From Bacteroidota bacterium (lineage in GTDB: Bacteria; Bacteroidota; Bacteroidia; Flavobacteriales_D; Crocinitomicaceae), in contig SBGX01000028.1 in assembly GCA_006226425.1 (NCBI GenBank), positions 1-64,000 on the forward strand: DNA of 64,000 nt, given 5' to 3'. This document shows, piece by piece, positions 5,628 through 15,208 of this stretch. The position numbers and the translations under genes are program-made. Positions within the stretch are counted from its first letter, which is position 1. Each line of letters begins with the position of its first letter. The notes beneath the pieces were generated by a model, which was not told where the DNA came from, ran no database searches, and worked only from the letters and a program-made list of their open reading frames with translations.

Positions 5628-8597
5628 ATGTTTTTACACTCTTCTTTCAGCCTCAGATACGGTGTTTTGAATGCTCCCGAATTATTGAGTCTCGCACAAA
5701 CTTTCTCTTTCCCAAAAGTGGCTCTGTGCGACATCAATTCCAGTTCAGCCGCACTCAGTTTTATCAGAAAAGCCCAGACTTTGAATTTTCCGGTGGCTCT
5801 TGGAGTAGATTTTCACAATGAAGGAAAACGCTGCTATGTCATCCTCGCAGAAAACAATGAGGGCTTTGAGCAAATCAATCATTTTCTCTCCAAGCACCTA
5901 CATCAGAAAACTGATTTTCCTCCCATAGCTCCTTTCTTAGCCCATTGCCAGGTAATTTATCCTCTGGATGCTGCTCCTGCCGAACTCCGGGAACATGAAT
6001 GGCTTGGAATTCGTTCGGATGAGCTTCATCAATTCCGTTTCCTAAACAGCCAACTCCCCCGGGAAAAACTGCTTGCTTTTCAATTCATGAGTTTCCGCAA
6101 CAAGCGAGACTTCAACACACATCGTTTGTTGCGCGCGATCGACAACAACATCTTACTTTCCCAACTGACCCCCGAACAACAAAGCCAGGAAGATGAGTTT
6201 TTCCGTTCCTATGCAGACTGGCTGAAATTGTTCTCCGAACATCCCTACCTGACCCAACAACTTCAGCAACTCATCAATTCCTGCTCCGTCCAATTTAGCT
6301 TCGGGGAACAATCTGTTTCTCAAAACAAACAAAGCTTCACCCATAGTGTCGAAGAAGATCTTTTGTTTTTACACGAACTCATCCGGCAAGAGGCTCCCAG
6401 GCGCTATCCACAGCTGACACCTTCTATCCAGGAACGGATCGACAAGGAAATTCAGGTCATTCATCAAAAGTCCTACCTATCCTACTTTCTGATTGCCTGG
6501 GATATTGTCTCCTATGCCCGTAGGCAGGGCTTTTATTATGTCGGAAGGGGAAGTGGCGCTAACAGCATCATTGCGTACATTCTGGGAATCACTGATGTGG
6601 ACCCACTCGAACTGGACCTTTATTTCGAACGCTTCATCAACCTGTACCGTCGAAATCCTCCTGACTTTGACATTGATTTTTCCTGGAAAGAACGCGATCA
6701 GGTAATTCAATACATTTTCAAGCGCTACCCCACAGCTGCCCTTCTCTGTACTTACAGCACGTTTCAATACCGCGCCGCCGTCCGGGAAATCGGAAAAGTA
6801 TTCGGGATGCCTAAAAATGAAATTGATCTACTCGGCAAAGGGGACGTCTCCGAAGAAAAACTAGACGAGCTTTCCCGCCTGGTGATTCGATATGCCAGAC
6901 AAATCAACGGACTTCCTTCCCACCTCAGTATCCATGCCGGAGGGATCATCATCAGCGAACGACCTACCCAGTGGTTTTCTGCTACCTTCCTTCCGCCGAA
7001 AGGACTTCCGACCACCCAGTTCTCCATGTTGGAAGCAGAAGATGTCGGGCTCTACAAATTTGACATCCTCAGTCAACGAGGACTCAGTAAAATTCATGAT
7101 TGCCTCGAAATGCTTCAGGAAAAGGGGCAACGAATCGCTCTCGACATCCACAACATTCATGCTTTGAAGCAAGACGAACAAATTAAGTTCTTGCTCAAAA
7201 ATGCTTTGGCCATCGGTTGTTTTTATGTTGAATCTCCTGCCATGCGGATGTTATTGACCAAATTACGCGTGGATGACTACCTCGGTTTGGTAGCAGCCAG
7301 TTCTATCATTCGCCCAGGAGTTGCCCGATCTGGCATGATGCGTGAATATATTCTAAGACATCGGCAGGTAGATCGACGAAAGCAGGCACATCCAACCCTA
7401 CAAGAAATCATGCCCGACACCTATGGCATCATGGTGTATCAGGAAGATGTTATCAAGGTGGCCCACCATTTTGCCAAGCTGAGTTTAGCAGAGGCCGATG
7501 TGCTTCGGAGAGGAATGTCCGGAAAATTCAGGTCACGGGCAGAATTCCAGCAGGTTCGGAAAACCTTCTTTGATAACTGCTACCAACAAAAATTTGCTCC
7601 CCAACTTATTCAGGATGTTTGGCATCAAATCGAAAGTTTTGCCGGCTATGCCTTTTCCAAAGGACATTCAGCTTCTTACGCCGTGGAAAGTTATCAGAGT
7701 TTATATCTCAAAGCCCATTTCCCCCTGGAGTACATGACCGCTACGATCAATAATTTCGGAGGCTTTTACCGAACGGAGGTTTATGTACGGGAAGCCCAGC
7801 GTCTTGGGGCAGAAATTGTTCCCCCGTCAATTAATCAGGGGGCCTACCTTTCACGACTGGAAGGAACAAAACTGTTCCTGGGCTTCAATCTCGTCCAGGG
7901 AATTGAGCAAAAAGTCATGGAACTCATTTTCCTGGAACGCGATCAAAACGGTCCGTTCTCCCAGTTCGAAGACCTCATCCGACGTGTTGAAATCCCACTC
8001 GAACAATTAAGCATCATCATCCGAATCGGGGCACTTCGGGACCTGGAAAGCAATCGAAAAGCCCTGCTCTGGAAAGCACATTTTTACCACCGGGCTCCCA
8101 GAGAGACCAATACCTTGCAATTATTCCAACAGGCAAGTCCTTACTTTGAACTTCCTCTCCTGGAAGAGTTTCCGGAAGAAGAAGCCTTTGAACAACTGGA
8201 ACTTCTGGGATTTCCAATTTGCAATCCCTTTGAACTCCTGCAAAACCCACTCCCTGAACATGTCAGCAGCGAACAGTTCTTTGACTTTGAACACCAAGCA
8301 ATTTGTACGTATGGTTACCTCATAGCCTTCAAACGATCAGAAACCAACGCTGGAGCAACCATGTGTTTTGGAACTTTCTACGATCAAAGTGGAGCCATCA
8401 TCGACAGTGTTCATTTTCCTGATTCCATTCGAAAATATCCGATCAACGGAAAAGGAATTTATCGTCTCGAAGGGCTTATTAGTATCGAATTTGAACATCC
8501 TTCCATTGAAGTTCATGTCCTGGAAAAACTTCCTTACAAAGAAGATGTCCGCTTTAGTGACAAGCTCGATTTTCAGCGAAATATTAATTCAAGTTAA
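5628..8597 (+). CDS. Short DnaE-type DNA polymerase III alpha, probably translesion
   Basis: 989 residues, shorter than replicative DnaE (about 1150 or more). The polymerase core has VGRGSGAN (305-312) and the catalytic aspartates in PDFDIDF (345-351), with a third in LYKFDIL. The N-terminal PHP domain is degraded: where DnaE normally reads LHxHSxYSLLDG this protein has LHSSFSLRYG, so metal-dependent proofreading is unlikely. It is co-transcribed with dinB and probably extends from lesions, as ImuC/DnaE2 does; that role is inference. The last 14 bases overlap the end of comEC on the other strand. Confidence 0.88.
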   Translation: MFLHSSFSLRYGVLNAPELLSLAQTFSFPKVALCDINSSSAALSFIRKAQTLNFPVALGVDFHNEGKRCYVILAENNEGFEQINHFLSKHLHQKTDFPPIAPFLAHCQVIYPLDAAPAELREHEWLGIRSDELHQFRFLNSQLPREKLLAFQFMSFRNKRDFNTHRLLRAIDNNILLSQLTPEQQSQEDEFFRSYADWLKLFSEHPYLTQQLQQLINSCSVQFSFGEQSVSQNKQSFTHSVEEDLLFLHELIRQEAPRRYPQLTPSIQERIDKEIQVIHQKSYLSYFLIAWDIVSYARRQGFYYVGRGSGANSIIAYILGITDVDPLELDLYFERFINLYRRNPPDFDIDFSWKERDQVIQYIFKRYPTAALLCTYSTFQYRAAVREIGKVFGMPKNEIDLLGKGDVSEEKLDELSRLVIRYARQINGLPSHLSIHAGGIIISERPTQWFSATFLPPKGLPTTQFSMLEAEDVGLYKFDILSQRGLSKIHDCLEMLQEKGQRIALDIHNIHALKQDEQIKFLLKNALAIGCFYVESPAMRMLLTKLRVDDYLGLVAASSIIRPGVARSGMMREYILRHRQVDRRKQAHPTLQEIMPDTYGIMVYQEDVIKVAHHFAKLSLAEADVLRRGMSGKFRSRAEFQQVRKTFFDNCYQQKFAPQLIQDVWHQIESFAGYAFSKGHSASYAVESYQSLYLKAHFPLEYMTATINNFGGFYRTEVYVREAQRLGAEIVPPSINQGAYLSRLEGTKLFLGFNLVQGIEQKVMELIFLERDQNGPFSQFEDLIRRVEIPLEQLSIIIRIGALRDLESNRKALLWKAHFYHRAPRETNTLQLFQQASPYFELPLLEEFPEEEAFEQLELLGFPICNPFELLQNPLPEHVSSEQFFDFEHQAICTYGYLIAFKRSETNAGATMCFGTFYDQSGAIIDSVHFPDSIRKYPINGKGIYRLEGLISIEFEHPSIEVHVLEKLPYKEDVRFSDKLDFQRNINSS

Positions 8598-10551
8598 AAC
8601 GAAGTCCTCCCCGCTTCAGGTGATATGCCCCTTTGGGAGGATCAAGCCATGGCGCACAGATGATGGTTGAAGTCCCTTTTTTCAGAGACCCGTAATTAGT
8701 TGCCAACAAGAATTTTTTATCTCCCAACTCTACTTGATACCCCGTCTTGTCACGTTGGATCAAAATTTCCCATTCTTCCACTTTCAAATGAGCCTGTTCC
8801 AAATCCTTTAAATTGTAGTAATTCATCGTACCCGAAGTAGTTTTTCGATATGATTCGGCCAGGAAACGAATGGATTTCAAACGCCTGGCCGGAGCATTGT
8901 AAAACACAAAAGATTGTTGTCCCAGACGAACGACAAAAGCAATATCTCTCGATTGAAAGAAGCATACTTCATGACGTTCCATTTGGCGGGTTCTAGTAAA
9001 GATTAAAATCAACACACAGCCCGCAGAGACCAACAAACCCGTCTTCAGCCAGGAAAGATTCTTTCTCCAAATTGCCAAATACAAGAAGACTCCCAAGCCT
9101 AAAAAAGCCAATACCAATGGGATGCCCGGAACAAATGCCTCTGCCACGGATCCCGGAAGTTCATCTATAAAACTGACCAACGCAATCATCGACACCAACA
9201 TCCCCAACAACAGTAAGGCGATCCACTTTGCGAGCCAGGCAGACCAACTAAAAGTAACGAGCAGCAAGCCCAAAAACAGGGTCAAAAAGGACAGGAGCAT
9301 CAATCCAATATTGGTCAACATAAAATAATTGGGGAACTGGTGAAAATAGTACAATGTCAAAGGAAAGGTCATCAGTTGGGCGGCAACTCCCACCATCGTC
9401 CCTTCATACAATTTTCGGAGATAACGATTCGGGATCTTCCAAACTCTGGACAGGGGTTTGTAAAACATAAAAATCCCCAACATCGCTAAAAAAGAGAGTT
9501 GAAAACCAAGATCAAACAGCATGTGCGGATTAATCATTAGCAGCACAAAGGCCGAAAAAGCCAACACATTAAAATTGTTATACCCTTTTCCATAAAGCGC
9601 ACTGAGAGAAAGGGCTGAAAACATCAGGGCCGACCTCCCAACTGAGGGAGAAAATCCGGTCAAAAATGCGTAACACCAAACACAAGCCAAGGCTGCATAT
9701 ACTGCCTGTTTTTTACTAATCCAATTGGCAAACAAACCAAAAAATAAGGTGAGTATTTCCACGAGAATCCCGACATGTAAACCCGAAACAGCCAATACAT
9801 GCATCGCTCCTGCATTCCCGAATTTAGATCGAATTTCAGAATCCAACTGGCTTCGATCACCTAAAATCAGAGCTTTGGCCACTGCCCTGGAATCTCCACT
9901 AAGGTGTTGGTCCAAAATAGCCCCAAAATACTGTTGTAAATCCCTAAAAATGTGAAACCAGGGCCTTGTTCCCTGCGAAATCACCTCATACTGATCCTCC
10001 GACGCAAAAGCGAGGTATCGAATCCCCTTATGTTCCCAGTAGCTTTTCGAATCAAACTCTCCCGGATTTCCCTTATTAGCAATCTTCATCAAATCAACCC
10101 CGAGGACACAACGATTACCCGATCTCAGTAAATGTGAGGAATCTTTTGCAAACAGCAAGATGCGATCCCTAACAGTAATTGTATCCCTTAAACGAATCAG
10201 CGCTTCTGTTTTAAAAAAGCACTTTTGATAGCTTCCTCCTGACTCCTGAATCTCATCCAAAGAACCGACCAACACATCTCCTGACAAATAATTTTTATCC
10301 AATGAATACGGATTGGCACTTCCCTTTTCGAGGTCAAAACGGAAGATTCCCAAAACAATGATCAACAAAATCAGCAGAGTCGATTTCAGTGGCCATCTAA
10401 CCACTACAGACCTTTTCTCCAGAACGATATAAGCACTTCCCAGTAATAAAAGCGAAATCAGGGCAACATTCCAACCCGGATCAAAAAAATGACTCAATAG
10501 GATACCAGTACAAACAGCCCCGGTGATCCACACAAAGGGAATTTGTTTCAA
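8584..10551 (-). CDS. comEC: ComEC/Rec2-family DNA-uptake channel
   Basis: 655 residues. Two N-terminal membrane helices precede an OB-like DUF4131 domain (GNPGEFDSKSYWEHKGIRYL), then the Competence channel domain with NAGAMHVLAVSGLHVGIL and about eight further helices. A small C-terminal soluble part has no HxHxDH metallo-beta-lactamase motif, as is common in this phylum. It moves single-stranded DNA across the inner membrane during transformation. No other competence gene is adjacent, although RadC and the three SSBs in this window are common companions in DNA metabolism. It is convergent with, and overlaps, dnaE. Confidence 0.88.
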   Translation of the reverse strand: MKQIPFVWITGAVCTGILLSHFFDPGWNVALISLLLLGSAYIVLEKRSVVVRWPLKSTLLILLIIVLGIFRFDLEKGSANPYSLDKNYLSGDVLVGSLDEIQESGGSYQKCFFKTEALIRLRDTITVRDRILLFAKDSSHLLRSGNRCVLGVDLMKIANKGNPGEFDSKSYWEHKGIRYLAFASEDQYEVISQGTRPWFHIFRDLQQYFGAILDQHLSGDSRAVAKALILGDRSQLDSEIRSKFGNAGAMHVLAVSGLHVGILVEILTLFFGLFANWISKKQAVYAALACVWCYAFLTGFSPSVGRSALMFSALSLSALYGKGYNNFNVLAFSAFVLLMINPHMLFDLGFQLSFLAMLGIFMFYKPLSRVWKIPNRYLRKLYEGTMVGVAAQLMTFPLTLYYFHQFPNYFMLTNIGLMLLSFLTLFLGLLLVTFSWSAWLAKWIALLLLGMLVSMIALVSFIDELPGSVAEAFVPGIPLVLAFLGLGVFLYLAIWRKNLSWLKTGLLVSAGCVLILIFTRTRQMERHEVCFFQSRDIAFVVRLGQQSFVFYNAPARRLKSIRFLAESYRKTTSGTMNYYNLKDLEQAHLKVEEWEILIQRDKTGYQVELGDKKFLLATNYGSLKKGTSTIICAPWLDPPKGAYHLKRGGLRFNLN

Positions 10552-10666
10552 GTTTTAGGTTTTGGATAAAGTTAATCTTTTTCCTTTCCGAAGCCGAAAT
10601 TTTCCCAACAATTCGCATAGTCAAATAAATTCCTTATTTTGGGAACATAAATACGATTTGAATAGT

Positions 10667-11518
10667 ATGTATACCCGTTTGAGACCATTTATTGCAGGAG
10701 CACTTATCCTGCTTACCGCCTGTACTGAAAGTGCAGATAATGAAAAGGATGTTGAGGTGATCGCGGAGGTAGAAAACAACTATAATTCCGACGAGTATGA
10801 TTTTGTTCTTCCCCAACCCATTTCACTGGCAAAGGCTTTTCAGGCAGCCGGACTGGAATACTTCCCGGGAATCACAAATCCCGTCAGTAACAGCAAAAAT
10901 TATAATGACAAGGTAAGCCAACTCCTCAATTTAGGAGTTTACTCTACTGATCTTGCCTATTGTGCATTAAACGGAAAAACACAAGATGCAAGATCCTACC
11001 TGAAAGCGGTTCAGGACATGGGAAATCAGGTCGGCTTAAAACCTGTATTTTCTGATCGAAAGATCATTGAAAAATTCGATAGCAACCTCAATAACATGGA
11101 GGCCATCGAAGATTTGATTTATGAGGTTCAGGAGCGTTCCGAAGCCTATATGGAAGACAATGACATCAGGTATTTATCCATTGTTCAATTTTCAGGGGCC
11201 TGGACCGAGGGAATGTACCTTGGAGTACGTGATATTGAATTAAGAAAGGTTAGTTCGCAAGAAATGATTCCAACAATTGTAGATCAAATCAGTCTACTCA
11301 AAAACATGCTTATCGGGATTCAAACCTACCCTTCATCAGATCAAAAATTAACCGAAGTAACCAAAAAACTAAATGAAATTCTTAGCCTGTATTCCGGTTT
11401 TGAATCTGTTAAAGCTGCCCAGGGTTCCAACGAACTTATCTCTCCACAGTTAAGCGAGGAAGAATTCAAACAATTTGCCGAAAAAATCACTTTGCTCAGA
11501 ACGTATATAACCTCTTAG
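10667..11518 (+). CDS. Helical lipoprotein of unknown function
   Basis: 283 residues from the ATG at 10667, chosen because a clear lipoprotein signal starts there (MYTRLRPFIAGALILLTAC); an upstream in-frame start would bury it. The mature protein is mostly predicted helical, with no motif I recognise. It is separated by four bases from the next exported protein, so the pair is probably one operon. It is divergent from comEC; no exact TAnnTTTG box is seen (TACGATTTG at 10654-10662 is closest). Confidence 0.7.
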   Translation: MYTRLRPFIAGALILLTACTESADNEKDVEVIAEVENNYNSDEYDFVLPQPISLAKAFQAAGLEYFPGITNPVSNSKNYNDKVSQLLNLGVYSTDLAYCALNGKTQDARSYLKAVQDMGNQVGLKPVFSDRKIIEKFDSNLNNMEAIEDLIYEVQERSEAYMEDNDIRYLSIVQFSGAWTEGMYLGVRDIELRKVSSQEMIPTIVDQISLLKNMLIGIQTYPSSDQKLTEVTKKLNEILSLYSGFESVKAAQGSNELISPQLSEEEFKQFAEKITLLRTYITS

Positions 11519-11522
11519 GCTT

Positions 11523-12029
11523 ATGAAGACACGCATCCAGTTTCTGTACTTCTTCCTGACTATCCTACTTCCCCTGTCTCTTTTTGCACAGGATCCAAAT
11601 GCCGCATCTTATACGGCACGACTAAACACCTTCAAACACGAATGCAAAACGCTCATTCAGCCTTGTCGGTACGATGGTTCGAGAATCACCCACTATACTG
11701 CTGCAAATGAAAAGCAACAAAAATCCGTTGAGGTTTACTTTTTATTGGCTCGCGAATACAAACTGGCCTTTAGCGGAAAGGAATGTTCTAATCGGGTAGC
11801 CGTCCGAATTTATGACTCCGAAAATGAAAACAATCGGGTTCTGTTAAAAGAAATAAGGAATATCCAGTTCCGAAATGCTGTCGTCTCTTCGAATGAACTC
11901 AATACGAACTACCGAAAAAAGAAAAACAACAACAATATTCGATTAAAGAAAGTGGTCGTCGAATATGAAATTTTCCCGACGGATGTCAATCATCAAGCCG
12001 CTATTTTAGTCATTGGATATGAACGTTGA
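11523..12029 (+). CDS. Small exported protein of unknown function
   Basis: 168 residues with a cleavable signal peptide (MKTRIQFLYFFLTILLPLSLFAQ). Three mature cysteines (HECKTL, QPCRYD, KECSNR) and a Lys/Asn-rich loop are followed by beta-rich sequence. No family recognised. It lies four bases after the helical lipoprotein gene and 55 bp before radC. Confidence 0.65.
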   Translation: MKTRIQFLYFFLTILLPLSLFAQDPNAASYTARLNTFKHECKTLIQPCRYDGSRITHYTAANEKQQKSVEVYFLLAREYKLAFSGKECSNRVAVRIYDSENENNRVLLKEIRNIQFRNAVVSSNELNTNYRKKKNNNNIRLKKVVVEYEIFPTDVNHQAAILVIGYER

Positions 12030-12062
12030 TTGGGACTTTTAAAACCAGAAAAAAATGCGTAG

Positions 12063-12080
12063 CTTTAGGTAAACCTAAAG
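12063..12080. promoter_or_regulatory. Inverted repeat CTTTAGGT-AA-ACCTAAAG at the radC start
   Basis: A perfect 8-bp dyad with a 2-base spacer ends four bases before the radC ATG (12085). TAGCTTTA at 12060-12067, one mismatch from the -7 consensus, overlaps its left arm. It could be an operator or an RNA hairpin that hides the start codon. Its place is right for control of radC. Confidence 0.45.
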
Positions 12081-12084
12081 AACT

Positions 12085-12777
12085 ATGCCAACCATCAATC
12101 AACCGATCCACAAATGGGCCGAAGATGATAGACCCAGACTAAAGCTATTATCCCACGGAAGAAGTGCCTGTAGCGACTCTGAATTACTGGCCATTCTCAT
12201 CAACACAGGAACCATCGATAAAAACGCCGTTGAACTCGCCAAAGAAATTCTCCGGGACTGTGATTACAGCATCCATAAATTTGCCAAAAAATCCATCTCC
12301 GACCTCTGCAAATATAAAGGCATCGGAGAAGCCAAAGCAATGAAATTAGTGGCCGCCATGGAGTTGGGAAGAAGAAGGAAACTTAGTGAACGGGAACAAA
12401 AGCGCCCCATCACATCTCCCCGACACTCCTACGAAATCCTAAGGCCCCTATTGGAAGATCAACTCATCGAAAAATTTTATGTACTTTACTTAAACAGAGC
12501 CAATCGCCTGATCAAACACTCTCTTATTTCTATAGGTGGCGTCAGTGAAATGACCGTTGATCCACGGGTTATTTTTAAAGAGGCCGTCGATTATTTGGCC
12601 TGCTCAATCGTTCTGGCGCATAATCACCCTAGTGGACAACTGAAACCAAGTAGTCAGGACATCCGGCTGACGAAGAAAATAGTCGCCATGAGCGAAATCA
12701 TGGAAATCCAGGTGCTTGACCATCTCATATTAACCGATAATAGCTATTTTAGCTTCGCAGACAAAGGAATGATATGA
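12085..12777 (+). CDS. radC: RadC family JAB1/MPN protein
   Basis: 230 residues. An N-terminal helix-hairpin-helix region (CKYKGIGEAKAMKL, about 75-88) is followed by a JAMM metal centre H179-N-H181-P-S-G...D192. The family was linked to repair and is often found with mobile DNA and competence genes; its biochemical role is unsettled. Its stop codon overlaps the ATG of the epimerase gene (ATGA), so it is coupled to the polysaccharide genes, which is probably chance rather than function. Confidence 0.9.
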   Translation: MPTINQPIHKWAEDDRPRLKLLSHGRSACSDSELLAILINTGTIDKNAVELAKEILRDCDYSIHKFAKKSISDLCKYKGIGEAKAMKLVAAMELGRRRKLSEREQKRPITSPRHSYEILRPLLEDQLIEKFYVLYLNRANRLIKHSLISIGGVSEMTVDPRVIFKEAVDYLACSIVLAHNHPSGQLKPSSQDIRLTKKIVAMSEIMEIQVLDHLILTDNSYFSFADKGMI

Positions 12778-13925
12778 TCAAAATCATAACGATCGTCGGA
12801 GCACGACCACAAATTATCAAAGCATCAGCCATCAGCCGGGCCATCCGGAATCACTTTTCAGAACAGGTAGAGGAATTAATCGTTCACACCGGACAACATT
12901 ACGATGAGAACATGTCCGCCATCTTCTTTGAAGAATTGGAGATTCCCAAACCTTATATTAATCTACAAGTTGGAAGTTCCGGACACGCTCAGCAAACAGC
13001 TGAAATCATGCAAGGTGTCGAAAAAATCATTCAGGACACCCAGGCCAATGCCGTTTTGATCTACGGGGACACGAACTCCACCATTGCAGCTGCACTCGCC
13101 GCCTCTAAAATACATATCCCAGTGATCCATGTGGAAGCCGGGCTGAGAAGCTTCAACAAGCACATGCCCGAAGAGATCAACCGGATACTTAGCGACCATG
13201 TCTCAAGCATGCTCTTTTGTCCAACGAAAGCAGCCGTAAAAAACCTGGAACGAGAGGGGTTCAGTTTAAATCCAATGGCGCCTGCAGAGATCAATCACCC
13301 CATTGTTTATCATTGTGGGGATGTCATGTTTGACAATAGTTTGCACTTCTCTACCCTGGCGGATAAGAAATCGGAAATTCTCCAACAACTTCATCTTGAA
13401 GCAGGAAATTTCATTCTCGTGACCATCCACCGAAACGCCAATACGGATGAACGAGAACGATTAAACAGCATTTTTAGAGCTTTAGTTACTTTGCAACTGC
13501 AATTGCAAATCAACATCGTATTGCCCCTCCATCCACGAACGCGGAAAATGATGGAGACTTTGCTCGACGAAGACCTTCAAGCGGCATGTGAAGAGAATGC
13601 TTCTATCCAAATTATTCCTCCTGCTGGCTTCCTGGATATCATCTCTTTGGAACGAAATGCTCGATTGGTCATTACGGATAGCGGTGGACTTCAAAAAGAA
13701 GCTTATTTCTTCGAGAAACCTTGTGTGATTCTTCGACCCGAAACCGAATGGGTAGAAATTGTGGAAAACGGGAATGCCATTCTTGCCGATGCTGACGAAA
13801 ACAGAATTCTCAAGGCAGCTCATGAGCTGCTCGAAAAAAAGGAGTTCAGCCATCCTTCCATCTTTGGTGACGGACGTGCCTCCGAATTCATCGTCCAAAA
13901 AATAATTGATGATCTGACATGTTAA
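12774..13925 (+). CDS. wecB: UDP-N-acetylglucosamine 2-epimerase, non-hydrolysing
   Basis: 383 residues, full length. Family motifs are TGQHYDENMS, YGDTNST, HVEAGLRS, EEINRILSDHVS and ITDSGGLQKEA. It interconverts UDP-GlcNAc and UDP-ManNAc in the cytoplasm for surface polysaccharide synthesis. It starts within the end of radC and overlaps the deacetylase gene by seven bases, the head of a three-gene polysaccharide run. Confidence 0.92.
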   Translation: MIKIITIVGARPQIIKASAISRAIRNHFSEQVEELIVHTGQHYDENMSAIFFEELEIPKPYINLQVGSSGHAQQTAEIMQGVEKIIQDTQANAVLIYGDTNSTIAAALAASKIHIPVIHVEAGLRSFNKHMPEEINRILSDHVSSMLFCPTKAAVKNLEREGFSLNPMAPAEINHPIVYHCGDVMFDNSLHFSTLADKKSEILQQLHLEAGNFILVTIHRNANTDERERLNSIFRALVTLQLQLQINIVLPLHPRTRKMMETLLDEDLQAACEENASIQIIPPAGFLDIISLERNARLVITDSGGLQKEAYFFEKPCVILRPETEWVEIVENGNAILADADENRILKAAHELLEKKEFSHPSIFGDGRASEFIVQKIIDDLTC

Positions 13926-15208
13926 TCTATGTAGATCAAATTACGGAACGACTGATTTACACCCTTGATTTTATTTTTAAGGACCGCAAAATTCATTACC
14001 AACTAACCAATGACTGGCGTGAATTTAAACAAAGTGAACTTCCTAAATTCGTCTATTCCGATCGGGATGAGGAACATTTTTTTAGGATTAGTCCCGCCGA
14101 AATACTCTTCGATGAAGACCTCTTCGAATACTCCGTCCAAAAGGACTTATTCCACGAGCATGAATTTCTAAAGATCAATAAAGTAACAGACCCTTTTGCA
14201 TCCGTTTTTTATGTCTTGAGCAGGTATGAAGAGTATCATTTAAAGCATCCCGATATCCACGACCGTTTTACAGCAGCACAAAGTATTCTTTACCAGTTTG
14301 GCTGGCATCAAAGCTGCATCTGCGATCGATGGGCCGAGTTTTTGATTCATTTTTTGGAGAAACAACTTCAGATCGAACTAGCCCCAAAAAAGATTCCTTC
14401 GAGCATTCGTCCAACTTTCGATATCGACAACACCTTCGCCTTCAAATGGAAATCCCGATGGAGAAATCTAGCAAGCAAATTCCGGGACCGGATTCGAAAG
14501 GACCATGAACGACTACTTGCCCGTGAAGCATTTGAACAAGGAAACGAAAAGGACCCCTACGATAGTTTTGAGTACATTCGAGGAATAAAACACCGTGGCT
14601 TTGACGTGCTCCTTTTCTGGCTGTCCAGTTCCCATTCCAAATACGATCGAAATATTTCAATCCTGGACAGCAGACATCAACAGTTAATTCAAACCCTTGG
14701 AGAAGATCTCCAAATTGGATTGCATCCCAGCTACAAGTCAAATGAGCACTTTGAGCTATTGGAAAAAGAAAAGAGTGGTCTCGAATCCTGTTTGGGAAAT
14801 CCGATCTCCTGCAGTAGACAGCACTTTCTCAAATTGAAATTGCCAGAAACCTACCTCCGTTTGCTTAAGGTCGGTTTTACGGATGATTATACGATGGGCT
14901 TTTCAGATCAAGCCGGATTCAGAGCCGGAACAGCACGAAGTTTCCTTTGGTTCGACCTTCATAAAAATCGTCCCAGTCAATTGCGGGTTCACCCATTTGC
15001 TTACATGGACGGCACCCTCAATGAATACATGCGCATGGACCCCGTACAAGCCAAAGAACTCATCCAAAAGTTATATCTGGAAGTCAAAAAATATGGCGGA
15101 GAGTTTATCTGTATCTGGCACAATGAAACAATTACAGATTTTGGCTCCTGGAAAGGTTGGAACGAAGTATTGGAGTTCACTTTAAAACTGGAGGAAAATG
15201 AAATTTAA
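13919..15208 (+). CDS. Polysaccharide deacetylase-family protein
   Basis: 429 residues, no signal peptide. NodB-like features are RPTFDIDN (first catalytic motif, about 161-168), a metal-site stretch QIGLHPSYKS, and the conserved DDYTMGFSDQAGFRAGT segment seen in Bacteroidota deacetylase-like proteins. The N-terminal 130 residues form an extra domain. A role in deacetylating a cytoplasmic or lipid-linked glycan is inferred from the family and from the flanking epimerase and GSCFA genes. It overlaps both neighbours. Confidence 0.8.
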   Translation: MLIYVDQITERLIYTLDFIFKDRKIHYQLTNDWREFKQSELPKFVYSDRDEEHFFRISPAEILFDEDLFEYSVQKDLFHEHEFLKINKVTDPFASVFYVLSRYEEYHLKHPDIHDRFTAAQSILYQFGWHQSCICDRWAEFLIHFLEKQLQIELAPKKIPSSIRPTFDIDNTFAFKWKSRWRNLASKFRDRIRKDHERLLAREAFEQGNEKDPYDSFEYIRGIKHRGFDVLLFWLSSSHSKYDRNISILDSRHQQLIQTLGEDLQIGLHPSYKSNEHFELLEKEKSGLESCLGNPISCSRQHFLKLKLPETYLRLLKVGFTDDYTMGFSDQAGFRAGTARSFLWFDLHKNRPSQLRVHPFAYMDGTLNEYMRMDPVQAKELIQKLYLEVKKYGGEFICIWHNETITDFGSWKGWNEVLEFTLKLEENEI

